Of a stretch of DNA of 64,000 nucleotides, positions 19,532-28,452 are shown piece by piece (the stretch's first letter is position 1; each line of letters starts with the position of its first letter). The position numbers and the translations under genes are program-made. The stretch is from Nocardioides rotundus (GTDB lineage Bacteria; Actinomycetota; Actinomycetes; Propionibacteriales; Nocardioidaceae). The notes under the pieces were generated by a model. That model was not told the origin of the DNA. It saw only the letters and a list, made by a program, of their open reading frames with translations, and made no database searches. The DNA lies in assembly GCF_019931675.1 (NCBI RefSeq), contig NZ_CP082922.1, positions 2,433,001 to 2,497,000 on the forward strand, given 5' to 3'.

Positions 19532-21135
19532 GACGCCTCCCTTGCATCGTCGGGGACCAGCGGCAGAGGACTCTGTCGCAGCGGCTGGCCGACATGCCGG
19601 GGCAGGGTCAGCCGGAACTGGGAGCCCTCTCCCGGACGGCCCCACGCCTGCAGCCACCCGCCGTGCAGATGGGTGTCCTCCAGGGCGATCGAGAGCCCGA
19701 GCCCCGTACCGCCGCTGGTCCGGGCCCGGGCCGGGTCGGCGCGCCAGAAGCGGTTGAAGACCATCGCCGCCTCGCCCGCGGCCAGGCCCACCCCGTGGTC
19801 GCGGACCGCGACCGCCGCAGCCTCGTCGTCGCCGCCCAGCCACACCTGGATCTCCCGGGACTCCGCATGGTCGATGGCGTTGGTGATCAGGTTGCGGACG
19901 ATCCGCTCCACCCGGCGGATGTCGGCCTCGGCGACCACCGGCGTACCGGGATCGTGGACGACGACCCGGGTGTCACGGCGCACCGCCAAGGGCTCGGTGG
20001 ACTCCACCACCCGGCGAGCCACGTCGGCGAGGTCCACGTCCACGACGTCGAGGACGGCCGCGCCGGCGTCGAAGCGGCTGATCTCCAGCAGGTCGGCCAA
20101 CAGCACCTCGAAGCGGTCCAGCTCGGTCTGCAGCAGCTCGGCGGCCCGGGCCGTCGCCGGGTCGAACCGGCTGCGGGAGTCGTGCAGCAGGTCGCCGGCC
20201 ATCCGGACGGTCGTCAGCGGCGTGCGCAGCTCGTGGGAGACGTCGGAGACGAACCGGCGCTGGACCCGGCTGAGCTCCTCCAGCTGCCGGATCTGCCGCT
20301 GCAGGTTCGAGGCCATCTGGTTGAAAGAGGTGGCCAGTCGGGCCAGGTCGTCCTCGCCCCGCACGCGGAGTCGTTCCTGCAGCTGGCCCGCGGCCAGGCG
20401 CTCTGCCACCCGGCGGGCGAGCCGCACGGGCGTGACCACCTGCTGGGTGACCAGCCAGGTCACGCCGGTCACGAGGAGGAGCAGCAGCGTGCCCGCGGTC
20501 AACAGCGCGTTGGTGACGGTGGAGAGGGTCTCCTCCTCCTGCTCCAGGGAGAACAGGTAGTAGATCGTGTACGTCTTGCCGTCGGCGGGCAGACGCAGCT
20601 GGGAGCCGACCACCACCCCCGGCCCGGTGGCCACCGGCAGACCCGGGCCGTCGCTGCGGATGCGGGTGTAGGTCCAGTGCGTCACGTTGGCCTCGTCGAA
20701 CTGCGCCCGCAGCCGCTGCGGGATCGACTCCAGGTCCAGGCCCGGGGTGCAGACCTGGCACGGCGAGCCCGACGTACCGTCCTCCACGGGACCGGCCAGC
20801 GCGACCGCGAAGCCTCGGGCCAGGCCCCGCTCCTTGATCGGCTCCATCAGCTCCTGCCGCTGGACGTAGAGGTTGGACTCGGCGTAGGGCACCGCGTCCA
20901 GGGCGTCCCTGGCGGCCGCCGTCTCGGAGTTGGCCTCCCGCACCACCGTGCGCACCCGGGCGTCGAGCAGTCCGTCCGTCGTGCGCTGCAGCAGCACCCA
21001 ACCGACCACCGCGCCGACCACGAGGGACAGGACCACCGTGCTGGCCACCACCCGGGCCTGGATCGAGCGCCGCCAGAACATCGCCGCCCGGCGCAGGCCG
21101 GACCGCCCGATGGCTGGGTCCGCGGCGGTCGACAT
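19528..21135 (-). CDS. mtrB: Sensor histidine kinase MtrB
   Basis: A 535-residue membrane sensor kinase. Two membrane helices (about 28-52 and 205-230) bracket an extracellular domain of about 150 residues that contains a close Cys pair in GSPCQVCTPG. They are followed by HAMP, HisKA with the phosphorylated His in SDVSHELRTPLTTVRM, and HATPase_c with the N box (LITNAIDHAES) and G boxes (RDHGVGLA, SGGTGLGLSIA). It phosphorylates MtrA. ATG at 21135, eight bases after the mtrA stop. The extracellular Cys pair could be redox-active or structural. Confidence 0.94.
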   Translation of the reverse strand: MSTAADPAIGRSGLRRAAMFWRRSIQARVVASTVVLSLVVGAVVGWVLLQRTTDGLLDARVRTVVREANSETAAARDALDAVPYAESNLYVQRQELMEPIKERGLARGFAVALAGPVEDGTSGSPCQVCTPGLDLESIPQRLRAQFDEANVTHWTYTRIRSDGPGLPVATGPGVVVGSQLRLPADGKTYTIYYLFSLEQEEETLSTVTNALLTAGTLLLLLVTGVTWLVTQQVVTPVRLARRVAERLAAGQLQERLRVRGEDDLARLATSFNQMASNLQRQIRQLEELSRVQRRFVSDVSHELRTPLTTVRMAGDLLHDSRSRFDPATARAAELLQTELDRFEVLLADLLEISRFDAGAAVLDVVDVDLADVARRVVESTEPLAVRRDTRVVVHDPGTPVVAEADIRRVERIVRNLITNAIDHAESREIQVWLGGDDEAAAVAVRDHGVGLAAGEAAMVFNRFWRADPARARTSGGTGLGLSIALEDTHLHGGWLQAWGRPGEGSQFRLTLPRHVGQPLRQSPLPLVPDDAREAS

Positions 21136-21143
21136 GGCGCGGC

Positions 21144-21842
21144 TCAGGACTGGCCGGCCTTGTAGCCGACCCCCCGCACCGTCACGACGACCTCGGGGTT
21201 CTCCGGGTCGTGCTCGATCTTGGACCGCAGGCGCTGCACGTGGACGTTGACCAGGCGGGTGTCCGCCGCGTGGCGGTAGCCCCAGACCTCCTCGAGCAGC
21301 ACCTCGCGGGTGAAGACCTGCCACGGCTTGCGCGCCAGGCACACCAGCAGGTCGAACTCGAGAGGCGTCAGCCCGATCCGTTCACCGCCGCGAGTGACCT
21401 CGTGCCCGGCGACGTCGATGGACACGTCCCCGATCGTGAGCGACTCCGACGGCGGCGTCTCGTGCCGGCGTACGCGCGCGCGGATGCGGGCCACCAGCTC
21501 CTTGGGCTTGAACGGCTTGACGACGTAGTCGTCGGCGCCCGACTCCAGGCCCACGACCACGTCGACGGTGTCGCCCTTCGCGGTCAGCATCACGATCGGC
21601 ACACCGGACTCCGCGCGGATCTCCTTGCACACGTCGATGCCGTCCTTACCGGGCAGCATCAGGTCCAGGAGCACCAGGTCGGGCCGGTAGTCGCGGAACG
21701 CGTCGAGCGCCTCGTCCCCGCGCAGCACCGACCGGGAGTCGAAGCCCTCCTGGCGCAGCACGATGCCCAGCATCTCCGAGAGCGGCGCATCGTCGTCGAC
21801 GACGAGCACCCGGCCCTTCGACGCGATATCCGGCGAACTCAT
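21144..21842 (-). CDS. mtrA: Response regulator MtrA
   Basis: A 232-residue OmpR/PhoB-type regulator. The receiver domain has DDDAPL acidic residues, the phospho-acceptor in PDLVLLDLMLPGKDG and the switch Lys in DDYVVKPFKPKEL. A C-terminal winged helix (about 135-230) includes TREVLLEEVWGYRHAADTR and the recognition helix RLVNVHVQRLRSKIE. MtrA is an essential regulator of cell-wall and replication genes in mycobacteria. ATG at 21842 is chosen over an upstream alternative because MSSPDIASKGRVLVVDDD matches the family N-terminus. The usual neighbour tmk is missing between mtrA and ahcY. Confidence 0.96.
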   Translation of the reverse strand: MSSPDIASKGRVLVVDDDAPLSEMLGIVLRQEGFDSRSVLRGDEALDAFRDYRPDLVLLDLMLPGKDGIDVCKEIRAESGVPIVMLTAKGDTVDVVVGLESGADDYVVKPFKPKELVARIRARVRRHETPPSESLTIGDVSIDVAGHEVTRGGERIGLTPLEFDLLVCLARKPWQVFTREVLLEEVWGYRHAADTRLVNVHVQRLRSKIEHDPENPEVVVTVRGVGYKAGQS

Positions 21843-21907
21843 GCGGTCATCCTGCCACTCGCACGCACGGGCAGCCCGCGCCACCGTCGCGCGGGGTGTC
21901 CGTCGTG

Positions 21908-23350
21908 TCAGTAGCGGTACTGCTCCGGCTTGTAGGGGCCGTCGACGGGCACACCGAGGTACGACGCCTGGCCGGGCGTCAGCTCGGTGAGCCGCACGCC
22001 GAGGCTGCCCAGGTGCAGCCGGGCGACCTCCTCGTCGAGGTGCTTGGGCAGCACGTAGACGCCGACGGGGTACTCCTCGGGCTTGGTGAAGAGCTCGATC
22101 TGCGCGAGCACCTGGTTGGTGAAGGAGTTCGACATCACGAAGGAGGGGTGACCGGTCGCGTTGCCGAGGTTCATCAGCCGGCCCTCGGACAGGATGATCA
22201 CCGAGGTGCCGGGGCGCTCGCCGTCGCCGGGGAAGGTGAACAGGTCCACCTGCGGCTTGACGTTCTTGCGCTCGATGCCCTCCCAGGACTCCAACCCCGC
22301 CATGTCGATCTCGTTGTCGAAATGGCCGATGTTGCCGACGATCGCGTTCTGCTTCATCCGGCTCATCTGGTCGGCGGTGACGACGTCCTTGTTGCCGGTC
22401 GCGGTGATGACGATGTCGGCGTAGCCGAGGACGTTCTCCAGGGTGTCGACCTGGTAGCCGTCCATCGCTGCCTGCAGCGCGCAGATCGGGTCGATCTCGG
22501 TGACGATCACCCGGGCGCCCTGGCCGCGCAGGCTCTCCGCGCAGCCCTTGCCGACGTCGCCGTACCCGCAGACGACCGCGACCTTGCCGCCGATGAGGAC
22601 GTCGGTGGCGCGGTTGATGCCGTCGACCAGGCTGTGCCGGCAGCCGTACTTGTTGTCGAACTTGGACTTGGTGACCGAGTCGTTGACGTTGATGGCCGGG
22701 AACAGCAGCGAGCCGTCCTTCATCATGTCGTAGAGCCGGTGCACGCCGGTGGTGGTCTCCTCGGTGACGCCCTTGATGTCGCCCGCGATCTGGGTGAACC
22801 GGTCCGGGGACGCGGCCAGGGACGCCTGCAGGGCCTCGAAGATCACCCGCTCCTCGGCGGAGCCGGCGGTGGCGGGGTCCGGCGCCTGGCCGGACTTCTC
22901 GGCCTCCACGCCCAGGTGCACCAGGAGCGTGGCGTCGCCGCCGTCGTCGAGGATCATGTTGGGGCCCTCACCGGGCCAGTCGAGGATCTGCTGGGTGCAC
23001 CACCAGTACTCCTCCAGCGTCTCGCCCTTCCACGCGAAGACCGGGACGCCCCGGGGGTCCTCGGGAGTGCCGTCGCGGCCGACGACGATCGCGGCGGCGG
23101 CGTGGTCCTGGGTGGAGAAGATGTTGCAGGAGGCCCACCGGACCTCGGCACCGAGCGCGACCAGCGTCTCGATCAGGACGGCGGTCTGGATCGTCATGTG
23201 CAGCGAGCCGGCGATCCGGGCGCCCTTGAGCGGCTGGGAGTCGCCGTACCGCTCCCGCATCGCCATCAGGCCGGGCATCTCGTGCTCGGCCAGCTCGATC
23301 TCGGTGCGGCCGAAGGCCGCCAGGCTCAGATCCTTGACCTTGTGGTCCAT
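21908..23350 (-). CDS. ahcY: Adenosylhomocysteinase
   Basis: A 480-residue S-adenosylhomocysteine hydrolase, which splits SAH to adenosine and homocysteine and so relieves methyltransferase inhibition. Landmarks include [15 protein letters not shown], the NAD-binding glycine-rich [18 protein letters not shown] and the family C-terminus [11 protein letters not shown]. It is tetrameric and NAD-dependent. ATG at 23350. The 85-base upstream region shows no structure that I can identify as a SAH riboswitch. In mycobacteria sahH also lies beside mtrA. Confidence 0.97.
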   Translation of the reverse strand: MDHKVKDLSLAAFGRTEIELAEHEMPGLMAMRERYGDSQPLKGARIAGSLHMTIQTAVLIETLVALGAEVRWASCNIFSTQDHAAAAIVVGRDGTPEDPRGVPVFAWKGETLEEYWWCTQQILDWPGEGPNMILDDGGDATLLVHLGVEAEKSGQAPDPATAGSAEERVIFEALQASLAASPDRFTQIAGDIKGVTEETTTGVHRLYDMMKDGSLLFPAINVNDSVTKSKFDNKYGCRHSLVDGINRATDVLIGGKVAVVCGYGDVGKGCAESLRGQGARVIVTEIDPICALQAAMDGYQVDTLENVLGYADIVITATGNKDVVTADQMSRMKQNAIVGNIGHFDNEIDMAGLESWEGIERKNVKPQVDLFTFPGDGERPGTSVIILSEGRLMNLGNATGHPSFVMSNSFTNQVLAQIELFTKPEEYPVGVYVLPKHLDEEVARLHLGSLGVRLTELTPGQASYLGVPVDGPYKPEQYRY

Positions 23351-23435
23351 CGACGCTTCCTTCGGAGTTGCTGTGGCTCGTCTGTCCCAGAAGCGTAGGA
23401 CCGGGGTCGACCGATCGCGGAATCCTCGCGCGCCC

Positions 23436-24449
23436 TCAGTGGGCGGCGGAGGCCTCGCTCTTCGCGCCCTTCCCGAACGGCAGGGCGTGCATGACCGCCA
23501 CGACGATCCCGCCCACGACCAGGCCGACGACCGCCGAGGCCAGGGTGTTGACGACCCATCCCAGCGTGGTGCCCAGCCATCCACCGACCGCGTCGTGCAC
23601 CAGGAGCTCCCAGTGGTGGACGACGCCGTACGGCGCCTTGAGGATCTCGGCGAACGTCCCGCTGACGCTGCCGCCCAGCTCGTCGAGGCTGATCAGCAGG
23701 ATGTGACCACCGACCCAGAGCATCGCGGCCGTGCCGATGATCGAGATCGCGGCCAACACCTTCGGCATCGCGGCGACCAGGGCGGTGCCGACCCGCTGGG
23801 CGCCGGCGGAGGGCCGCTGGGCCAGCGAGACGCCGACGTCGTCCATCTTCACCAGGAGCGCCACCGCGCCGTAGACGACCAGGGTGATGAAGACGGCCAC
23901 CACCGCGAGGATGACCGCGCGCATGATGAAGCCGGCGTCGGGCGAGGAGTCGACGACCTCCTTCAGCGCGATCACCATGATCTCCGCGGAGAGGATGAAG
24001 TCGGTGCGGATCGCGCCGGCGACCGTGCGCTTCTCGTGCTCGGGGGTGAACTCCCCCTTCGCGTCGGCGTCCTCCTCCGGCTTCTTCTCGTGGCCGCTGA
24101 CCTTCTCCCAGACCTTCTCCGCGCCCTCGTAGGCCAGGAAGGTTCCGCCGAAGATCAGCAGGATCGGCAGGAGCCACGGCGCGAACTGGGCCAGCAGCAG
24201 CGCCACCGGGAGGATGAAGAGCAGCTTGTTGCGCAGCGAGCCGATGGCGATCTGCTTGATGATGGGCAGCTCGCGCTGCGCCGGCGAGCCCTCCATGTAC
24301 TGCGGCGTCACCGCCGTGTCGTCGACGACCACGCCCGCGGCCTTCGCGCTCGCCCGGCCCGCCGCCGCGCCCACGTCGTCGATGGAGGCCGCGGTGATCC
24401 GCGCCAGGGCGGCCACGTCGTCGAGCAGGGCGAAGAGTCCTCCGGCCAT
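23436..24449 (-). CDS. DUF808 family integral membrane protein
   Basis: A 337-residue DUF808 (YedI-like) protein. The N-terminus [18 protein letters not shown] is the family signature. Several hydrophobic segments follow: [36 protein letters not shown], a pair near 175-205, one near 235-255 and one near 300-325. A charged cytosolic loop around residue 125-150 ([15 protein letters not shown]) separates the halves. Function is unknown. It starts with ATG at 24449, just downstream (on its own strand) of the 21-bp repeat cluster at 24504-24615, which may therefore act in its 5' region. Confidence 0.9.
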   Translation of the reverse strand: MAGGLFALLDDVAALARITAASIDDVGAAAGRASAKAAGVVVDDTAVTPQYMEGSPAQRELPIIKQIAIGSLRNKLLFILPVALLLAQFAPWLLPILLIFGGTFLAYEGAEKVWEKVSGHEKKPEEDADAKGEFTPEHEKRTVAGAIRTDFILSAEIMVIALKEVVDSSPDAGFIMRAVILAVVAVFITLVVYGAVALLVKMDDVGVSLAQRPSAGAQRVGTALVAAMPKVLAAISIIGTAAMLWVGGHILLISLDELGGSVSGTFAEILKAPYGVVHHWELLVHDAVGGWLGTTLGWVVNTLASAVVGLVVGGIVVAVMHALPFGKGAKSEASAAH

Positions 24450-24503
24450 GGCGGGCTCCTGTGCGTGAGGGGGTACGGCGGGCGATCGGCACCACCCTAA
24501 CCG

Positions 24504-24615
24504 CGAGTCGGCGCTTGTTCTCCCCGAGTCGGCGCTACTTCACCCCGAGTCGGCGCTACTTCACCCCGAGTCGGCGTCAATTAACGCCGACTCGGCGTCA
24601 ACAAGCGCCGACTCG
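24504..24615. repeat. Cluster of six 21-bp-spaced CGAGTCGGCG repeats, four direct and two inverted
   Basis: The 10-mer CGAGTCGGCG occurs at 24504, 24525, 24546 and 24567, exactly 21 bases apart, separated by CTTGTTCTC- or CTACTTCAC-type spacers. Its reverse complement CGCCGACTCG follows at 24585 and 24606, again 21 apart. The fourth and fifth copies form a hairpin with 11-bp arms (CGAGTCGGCGT/ACGCCGACTCG) and an AT-only-plus-C loop CAATTA. The cluster fills the gap between the SIS gene's stop and the DUF808 gene's start, both reading leftward, so terminator, regulatory or mobile-repeat roles are all possible. Confidence 0.9.
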
Positions 24616-24630
24616 GCTGGGTTGGGGGGT

Positions 24631-25653
24631 TCAGTCCTCGACCAGACCGAGGGCGAGGTACTCGGCCGCCCAGGTGCCGCTCAGCAGGAGCGAGGCGTAG
24701 CGACCCACCTCGGTCGTGGCGTCGGTCTCGACGGTCTCGACGCGCACCCCCTGCTCCGCGGCGGCGGCGCGCAGGCGGCCGGTGCTCTCCCGCACGAGCG
24801 CGTCCTCGTGCTGGTCGTCGAGCACCACGAGCACCGGGCGCTGCTCGGCAGGCGGGTCGGCGAAGGGGTCCTCGAACACGTCGCGGCGCGGCGTCGCCCG
24901 CAGCACCGGCAGCAGGTTGTCCGCGTCGCCGGCGATCGCGGACCGGCCGGTCGAGCGCCGGAAGGACTCCGCGACCCGGCGAGCCGCGCGGGCGGCCAGG
25001 ACCGAGCCGCCCCACACCACGGGGAGCGCGTCGGCGAGCGCGATCGCCAGCATCTTGCCCGGGTTCACCGACAGGTCCCGGTGCGGCGAGCAGCCGATGG
25101 CGACCTGGTCCAGCGCCGTGGCGACCTCCTCGGGGTCCACCCGCGGGCCGAGGTCCACCCGGTCCAGGTAGTCCAGCATCACCACGGCCGTGGCGAGCTG
25201 GTCGCCGGTCGTGGCCGGCAGCAGCGTGGTCCACCGCCCCGCCGCATGCTCGGCGACCAGCGAGGCGGGCGGCGCGGCCACGACCAGCTGGCAGCCGCGG
25301 CGGACGGCCTCCGCGGCAGCGGACGCCGAGCCGGTGTCGGAGCCCTGCGGCGCGAGGATCACCACTAGGTCCATCCCACCGGCCCAGCCCGGCAGCCCGG
25401 CGCCGGGCCAGGCCACGAACGGCACCGGGCACCACGGCTCGAGGACCGCCCGCAGCAGGCGGGAGTCGGGGCCGGCGGCGACGACCGCGCGCGGACGCTG
25501 CTGACCGTCCGCGACCGCGGTGGCGATGGCCGAGGCCGCCTCCCCCGCCTCGCGACGGACCCGCGCGCCCGACTCGGCCAGGGTGCGCAGACGTACGTCG
25601 ACCGTGGCGAGCGCACCAGGGTCGTCCAGTCGGGACTCGTCGAACCAGGTCAC
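24631..25653 (-). CDS. SIS domain protein (phosphoglucose/phosphomannose isomerase-like)
   Basis: A 340-residue protein with a tandem SIS-type sugar isomerase fold, similar to the actinobacterial Rv3256c-like proteins next to manB. The first half reads as a nucleotide/sugar-phosphate fold (GGMDLVVILAPQGSDTGS). The C-terminal half resembles bifunctional phosphoglucose/phosphomannose isomerases (LPVVWGGSVLAARAARRVA). Catalytic residues are not obvious. GTG at 25653 follows the Trm112 stop by 11 bases. Its position in the manB operon suggests a role in mannose-phosphate metabolism, perhaps regulatory. Confidence 0.75.
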   Translation of the reverse strand: MTWFDESRLDDPGALATVDVRLRTLAESGARVRREAGEAASAIATAVADGQQRPRAVVAAGPDSRLLRAVLEPWCPVPFVAWPGAGLPGWAGGMDLVVILAPQGSDTGSASAAAEAVRRGCQLVVAAPPASLVAEHAAGRWTTLLPATTGDQLATAVVMLDYLDRVDLGPRVDPEEVATALDQVAIGCSPHRDLSVNPGKMLAIALADALPVVWGGSVLAARAARRVAESFRRSTGRSAIAGDADNLLPVLRATPRRDVFEDPFADPPAEQRPVLVVLDDQHEDALVRESTGRLRAAAAEQGVRVETVETDATTEVGRYASLLLSGTWAAEYLALGLVED

Positions 25654-25664
25654 CGGAGACCCCC

Positions 25665-25832
25665 TCAGGCCGGCGTACGCGCCTCGTCGACCAGCAGCAC
25701 CGGGATGACCTCGTCCCGCACCGGGTAGATGCGCCCGCAGCCGGTGCACTCCAGCTCCTCGGCGAGCGGTCGGAGGTCGGACCGGCACGCCGGGCAGACG
25801 ATGATCTCCATGAGGGCGGGGTCGATGTTCAC
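25665..25832 (-). CDS. Trm112 family zinc-ribbon protein
   Basis: A 55-residue Trm112-like protein with two Cys pairs (IIVCPACRSDL and LECTGCGRIYPVRD) that should bind one zinc. Trm112 proteins activate or stabilise methyltransferases; bacterial short forms often sit next to unrelated genes. The GTG at 25832 overlaps the manB stop by four bases, which fixes the start. It is small but strongly supported by motif and coupling. Confidence 0.87.
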   Translation of the reverse strand: MNIDPALMEIIVCPACRSDLRPLAEELECTGCGRIYPVRDEVIPVLLVDEARTPA

Positions 25833-27202
25833 GGCTGGCTCCTGATGATCGCGAGCGACTCGTCGCGGAGTCGCTCCATGGTGGCGGTGTCCCTGCCCTC
25901 GACGTTGAGCCGGAGCAGCGGTTCGGTGTTGGAGGGGCGCACGTTGACCCACCAGTCCGCGTGGGTGAACGTGGTCCCGTCGAGCTCGTCGACCGTGACG
26001 CCCTCGCCGTCGAGATGGTTGCGCAGCGCGGTCAGCACCCGCTCCCGGTCCTCGACGGTGGAGTTGATCTCACCGCTGGCGGCGTACGGCGTGTAGCGGT
26101 CCACCAGCCTCGAGAGGGGTACGTCGGCCCCGGCGAGCGCGGCGAGCGCGTGCAGCGCCGCGAGCATCCCGGAGTCGGCGTACCAGAAGTCGCGGAAGTA
26201 GAAGTGCCCGCTGTGCTCGCCGCCGAAGACGGCGTTCTCCTGGGCCATCGTGGCCTTGATGAACGAATGCCCGACGCGTGTACGGACCGGGCGACCGCCG
26301 AGCTCGCCGACCAGCTCGGGCACCGCGCGGCTGGAGATCAGGTTGTGGATGATCGTCGCGCCGGGCTCGCGGGCCAGCTCCCGGGCGGCGATCAGCGAGG
26401 TGAGGGCGGACGGCGACACCGGCTCGCCCCGCTCGTCGACGAGGAAGCAGCGGTCGGCGTCGCCGTCGAAGGCCAGGCCGATGTCGGCGCCCTCGGCGAC
26501 CACCCGCTCCCGGAGGTCGCGGAGGTTCGCCGGCTCGATCGGGTTGGCCTCGTGGTGGGGGAACGTGCCGTCGAGCTCGAAGTACATCGGCACGACCTGC
26601 AGGTCCTCGATCCGGCCGAGCACCGCGGGCGCGGTCAGGCCGGCCATCCCGTTGCCGGCGTCCACGACCACCGTCAGCGGCCGGCCGGAGACCGGGGCGA
26701 GGGCGAGCAGGCGGTCGGCGTACTCCTCCAGGAGGTCGCGGCGGCTCCGGACGCCCGGCTCCTCGGCCGTCGGCTCGTCCCCGGAGGCCACCAGGTCGCG
26801 GATCTCGGTGAGCCCCGTGTCGGTCCCGACCGGCCGGGCGCCCGGGTGGCACAGCTTGAGCCCGTTGTAGGCCGCCGGGTTGTGGCTGGCGGTCACCATC
26901 GCTCCCGCCCGGTCCAACGCCCCCGAGGCGAAGTAGAGCTCGTCGGTCGAGGCCAGACCGATCTCGACCACGTCGGCACCGGCCCGGCTCGCGCCCTCGG
27001 CGAAGGCGGCCGCCAGGCCCGGCGAGCTGGTGCGCATGTCGTGGCCCACGACCACGTCGGTCGCGCCGGTGGTCGCGACGAAGGCCGCGCCGATCCGGCG
27101 GACCAGGTCGACGTCGAGCTGCTCGGGCACGCGCCCGCGGACGTCGTAGGCCTTGAACACCTGGGCCAGGGCGGCCGGGTCGTGCAGGGCGGTCGGCGGC
27201 AT
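25829..27202 (-). CDS. manB: Phosphomannomutase / phosphoglucomutase
   Basis: A 457-residue alpha-D-phosphohexomutase. Domain 1 has the sugar-binding/phosphoserine loop region (VVGHDMRTSSPGLA) and VTASHNPAAYNGLKL, where the Ser is phosphorylated. Domain 2 carries the Mg2+ loop FDGDADRCF. Domain 3 has GGEHSGHFYF, and domain 4 the phosphate-binding RPSNTEPLLRLN. It interconverts mannose-6-P and mannose-1-P for GDP-mannose made by manC at 36.7 kb. ATG at 27202. It is coupled to the Trm112 gene and preceded by DUF3499, a conserved actinobacterial order. Confidence 0.94.
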   Translation of the reverse strand: MPPTALHDPAALAQVFKAYDVRGRVPEQLDVDLVRRIGAAFVATTGATDVVVGHDMRTSSPGLAAAFAEGASRAGADVVEIGLASTDELYFASGALDRAGAMVTASHNPAAYNGLKLCHPGARPVGTDTGLTEIRDLVASGDEPTAEEPGVRSRRDLLEEYADRLLALAPVSGRPLTVVVDAGNGMAGLTAPAVLGRIEDLQVVPMYFELDGTFPHHEANPIEPANLRDLRERVVAEGADIGLAFDGDADRCFLVDERGEPVSPSALTSLIAARELAREPGATIIHNLISSRAVPELVGELGGRPVRTRVGHSFIKATMAQENAVFGGEHSGHFYFRDFWYADSGMLAALHALAALAGADVPLSRLVDRYTPYAASGEINSTVEDRERVLTALRNHLDGEGVTVDELDGTTFTHADWWVNVRPSNTEPLLRLNVEGRDTATMERLRDESLAIIRSQP

Positions 27203-27216
27203 GCCGAGCAGCCTAG

Positions 27217-27576
27217 TCAGTCCGAGGACAGCGCTCGCAGGTGTCCCCGGCGGGCGCCCTCGCGCACCGACGCGGGCTCGGGCTGGGCCTCGGGCTGCGG
27301 CGCCGGCCGGCCGGCCTCGCGTACGGCGTCGGCCAGGGCCACCAGGTCGTCGGGGCTGGGCCCCGCGGCCGCCGGGTCGGGGGCCAGGCGGAGGACCTCC
27401 CACCCGCGCGGGGCCGACAGGCGCTCGCTGTGCACGTCGCAGAGGTCGTAGGCGTGCGGCTCGGCGTGCGTGGCGAGCGGCCCGACCACGGCGGTCTGGT
27501 CGGCGTAGACGTAGGTCAGGGTCATCACCGCCGCGCGGGTGCACGCGGTGCGCGAACAGCGACGGACGGGACTCAC
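27217..27576 (-). CDS. DUF3499 family protein
   Basis: A 119-residue actinobacteria-specific DUF3499 protein (Rv3258c-like). The N-terminus RRCSRTACTRAAVMTLTYVYA and the later YDLCDVHSERL carry Cys/His residues that could form a zinc site. The C-terminal 50 residues are Pro/Glu/Ala-rich and probably disordered. Function unknown. It sits 14 bases upstream of manB and diverges from the metallopeptidase-like gene, matching the conserved order in other actinobacteria. Confidence 0.88.
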   Translation of the reverse strand: MSPVRRCSRTACTRAAVMTLTYVYADQTAVVGPLATHAEPHAYDLCDVHSERLSAPRGWEVLRLAPDPAAAGPSPDDLVALADAVREAGRPAPQPEAQPEPASVREGARRGHLRALSSD

Positions 27577-27624
27577 GCGGCGACGGTACCCCGCGCCTCC
27601 TCACGCCCCGGTTAGGCTCGCGGA

Positions 27625-28080
27625 ATGCAGTCGCCGCAGTCGCTCTCCTCGGCCCCGGCGGGCCGTCGCCGACGGGATCGTCACGGGCGGGGCATGCGCG
27701 GTCCGGGGGTGCTCCCCCGGGTCCCGGGGCGGCCGGAGCGACGTACGGCGCGTCAGCGGTTCGACGACCTGGTGGTCACCGTCGTCGCCGAGATCGAGGA
27801 CCGCTGGGCCGACAGACTGGGCCTGGTGGAGTACGGCGTCGAGGACACGCCCCAGCTGCCCGAGGACTGGGAGTCGGTCAGTGTGCCGCTCGCGTCCCTC
27901 GTGCGCCGCGGCGGCGCCGACCCGCACCGCATCGTGCTCTTCCGCCGCCCGATCGAGCAGCGCGCCGCGAGCCGCGAGGAGCTGGAGGGGCTGGTGCTCA
28001 CCGTCGTCGTCGAGCAGGTCGCCGAGCTGCTGGGCGTGCCGCCCGAGGACGTCGACGACCGGTACGGCGACGCGGACTGA
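27625..28080 (+). CDS. Metallopeptidase-family (zincin-like) protein lacking the HExxH motif
   Basis: A 151-residue member of the actinobacterial minimal-zincin family next to DUF3499. The signature N-terminus RRRRDRHGRGMRGP is followed by FDDLVVTVVAEIEDRW, the RIVLFRRPIEQRA strand and a C-terminal helix. That helix holds VVVEQVAELLG where zinc peptidases of the family have HExxH. Both zinc-ligand histidines are therefore replaced, and peptidase activity is unlikely. ATG at 27625. It converges with DUF5719 in other actinobacteria; here the HNH element lies between them. Confidence 0.82.
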   Translation: MQSPQSLSSAPAGRRRRDRHGRGMRGPGVLPRVPGRPERRTARQRFDDLVVTVVAEIEDRWADRLGLVEYGVEDTPQLPEDWESVSVPLASLVRRGGADPHRIVLFRRPIEQRAASREELEGLVLTVVVEQVAELLGVPPEDVDDRYGDAD

Positions 28081-28147
28081 CCGCCTCCCCAGGGGCGACC
28101 GGTGCCTTCCCCGCGGGCGGCTCCCTCGGTGGTCGGCTGGACTCATC

Positions 28148-28430
28148 GGTGGTCGAGCTGGTCGAGACCCCGGGCTCGCGTGAAGAATCGACCACGACCC
28201 GGGGTACTGCACCGCGTTCCGGCCTGCGCGGGTGCATTTCTGCACATGACCGGGAGGTCTTCACCCCAGGGGCGGCTCCCTCACTGGTCGAGCCGGAGTA
28301 TCGGTGGTCGAGCTTGTCGAGACCACCCAGGCCTGCCGGTGGTCGAGCTTGTCGAGACCACCCAGCACTCTCGGTGGTCGAGCTTGTCGAGACCATCCAG
28401 CACTCTCGGTGGTCGAGCTTGTCGAGACCA
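28148..28430 (+). repeat. Left repeat array, 35-bp tandem units
   Basis: Four near-identical copies of GGTGGTCGAGCTTGTCGAG followed by ACCAC(C/T)C begin at 28303, 28338, 28373 and 28408, exactly 35 bases apart, with spacer AGCACTCTC-like. A degenerate copy starts at 28148 and a partial one near 28285. Each unit has 7-bp inverted ends (GGTGGTC/GACCACC). Because 35 is not a multiple of three, translation cycles through VVELVETT, WSSLSRP and GRACRD, so open frames crossing it are not genes. The remainder of 28081-28452 shows nothing coding. Confidence 0.92.
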
Positions 28431-28452
28431 GTCTTCGTCGGCAGGTGGCTGC

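Noticed and set aside
23351..23435. SAH riboswitch upstream of ahcY
   Set aside because: The 85-base leader shows no convincing conserved core or pairing that I can match to the SAH aptamer.
28303..28430. CRISPR array
   Set aside because: Repeats are regularly spaced, but the spacers are only about 10 bases and nearly identical, and no cas gene is present.
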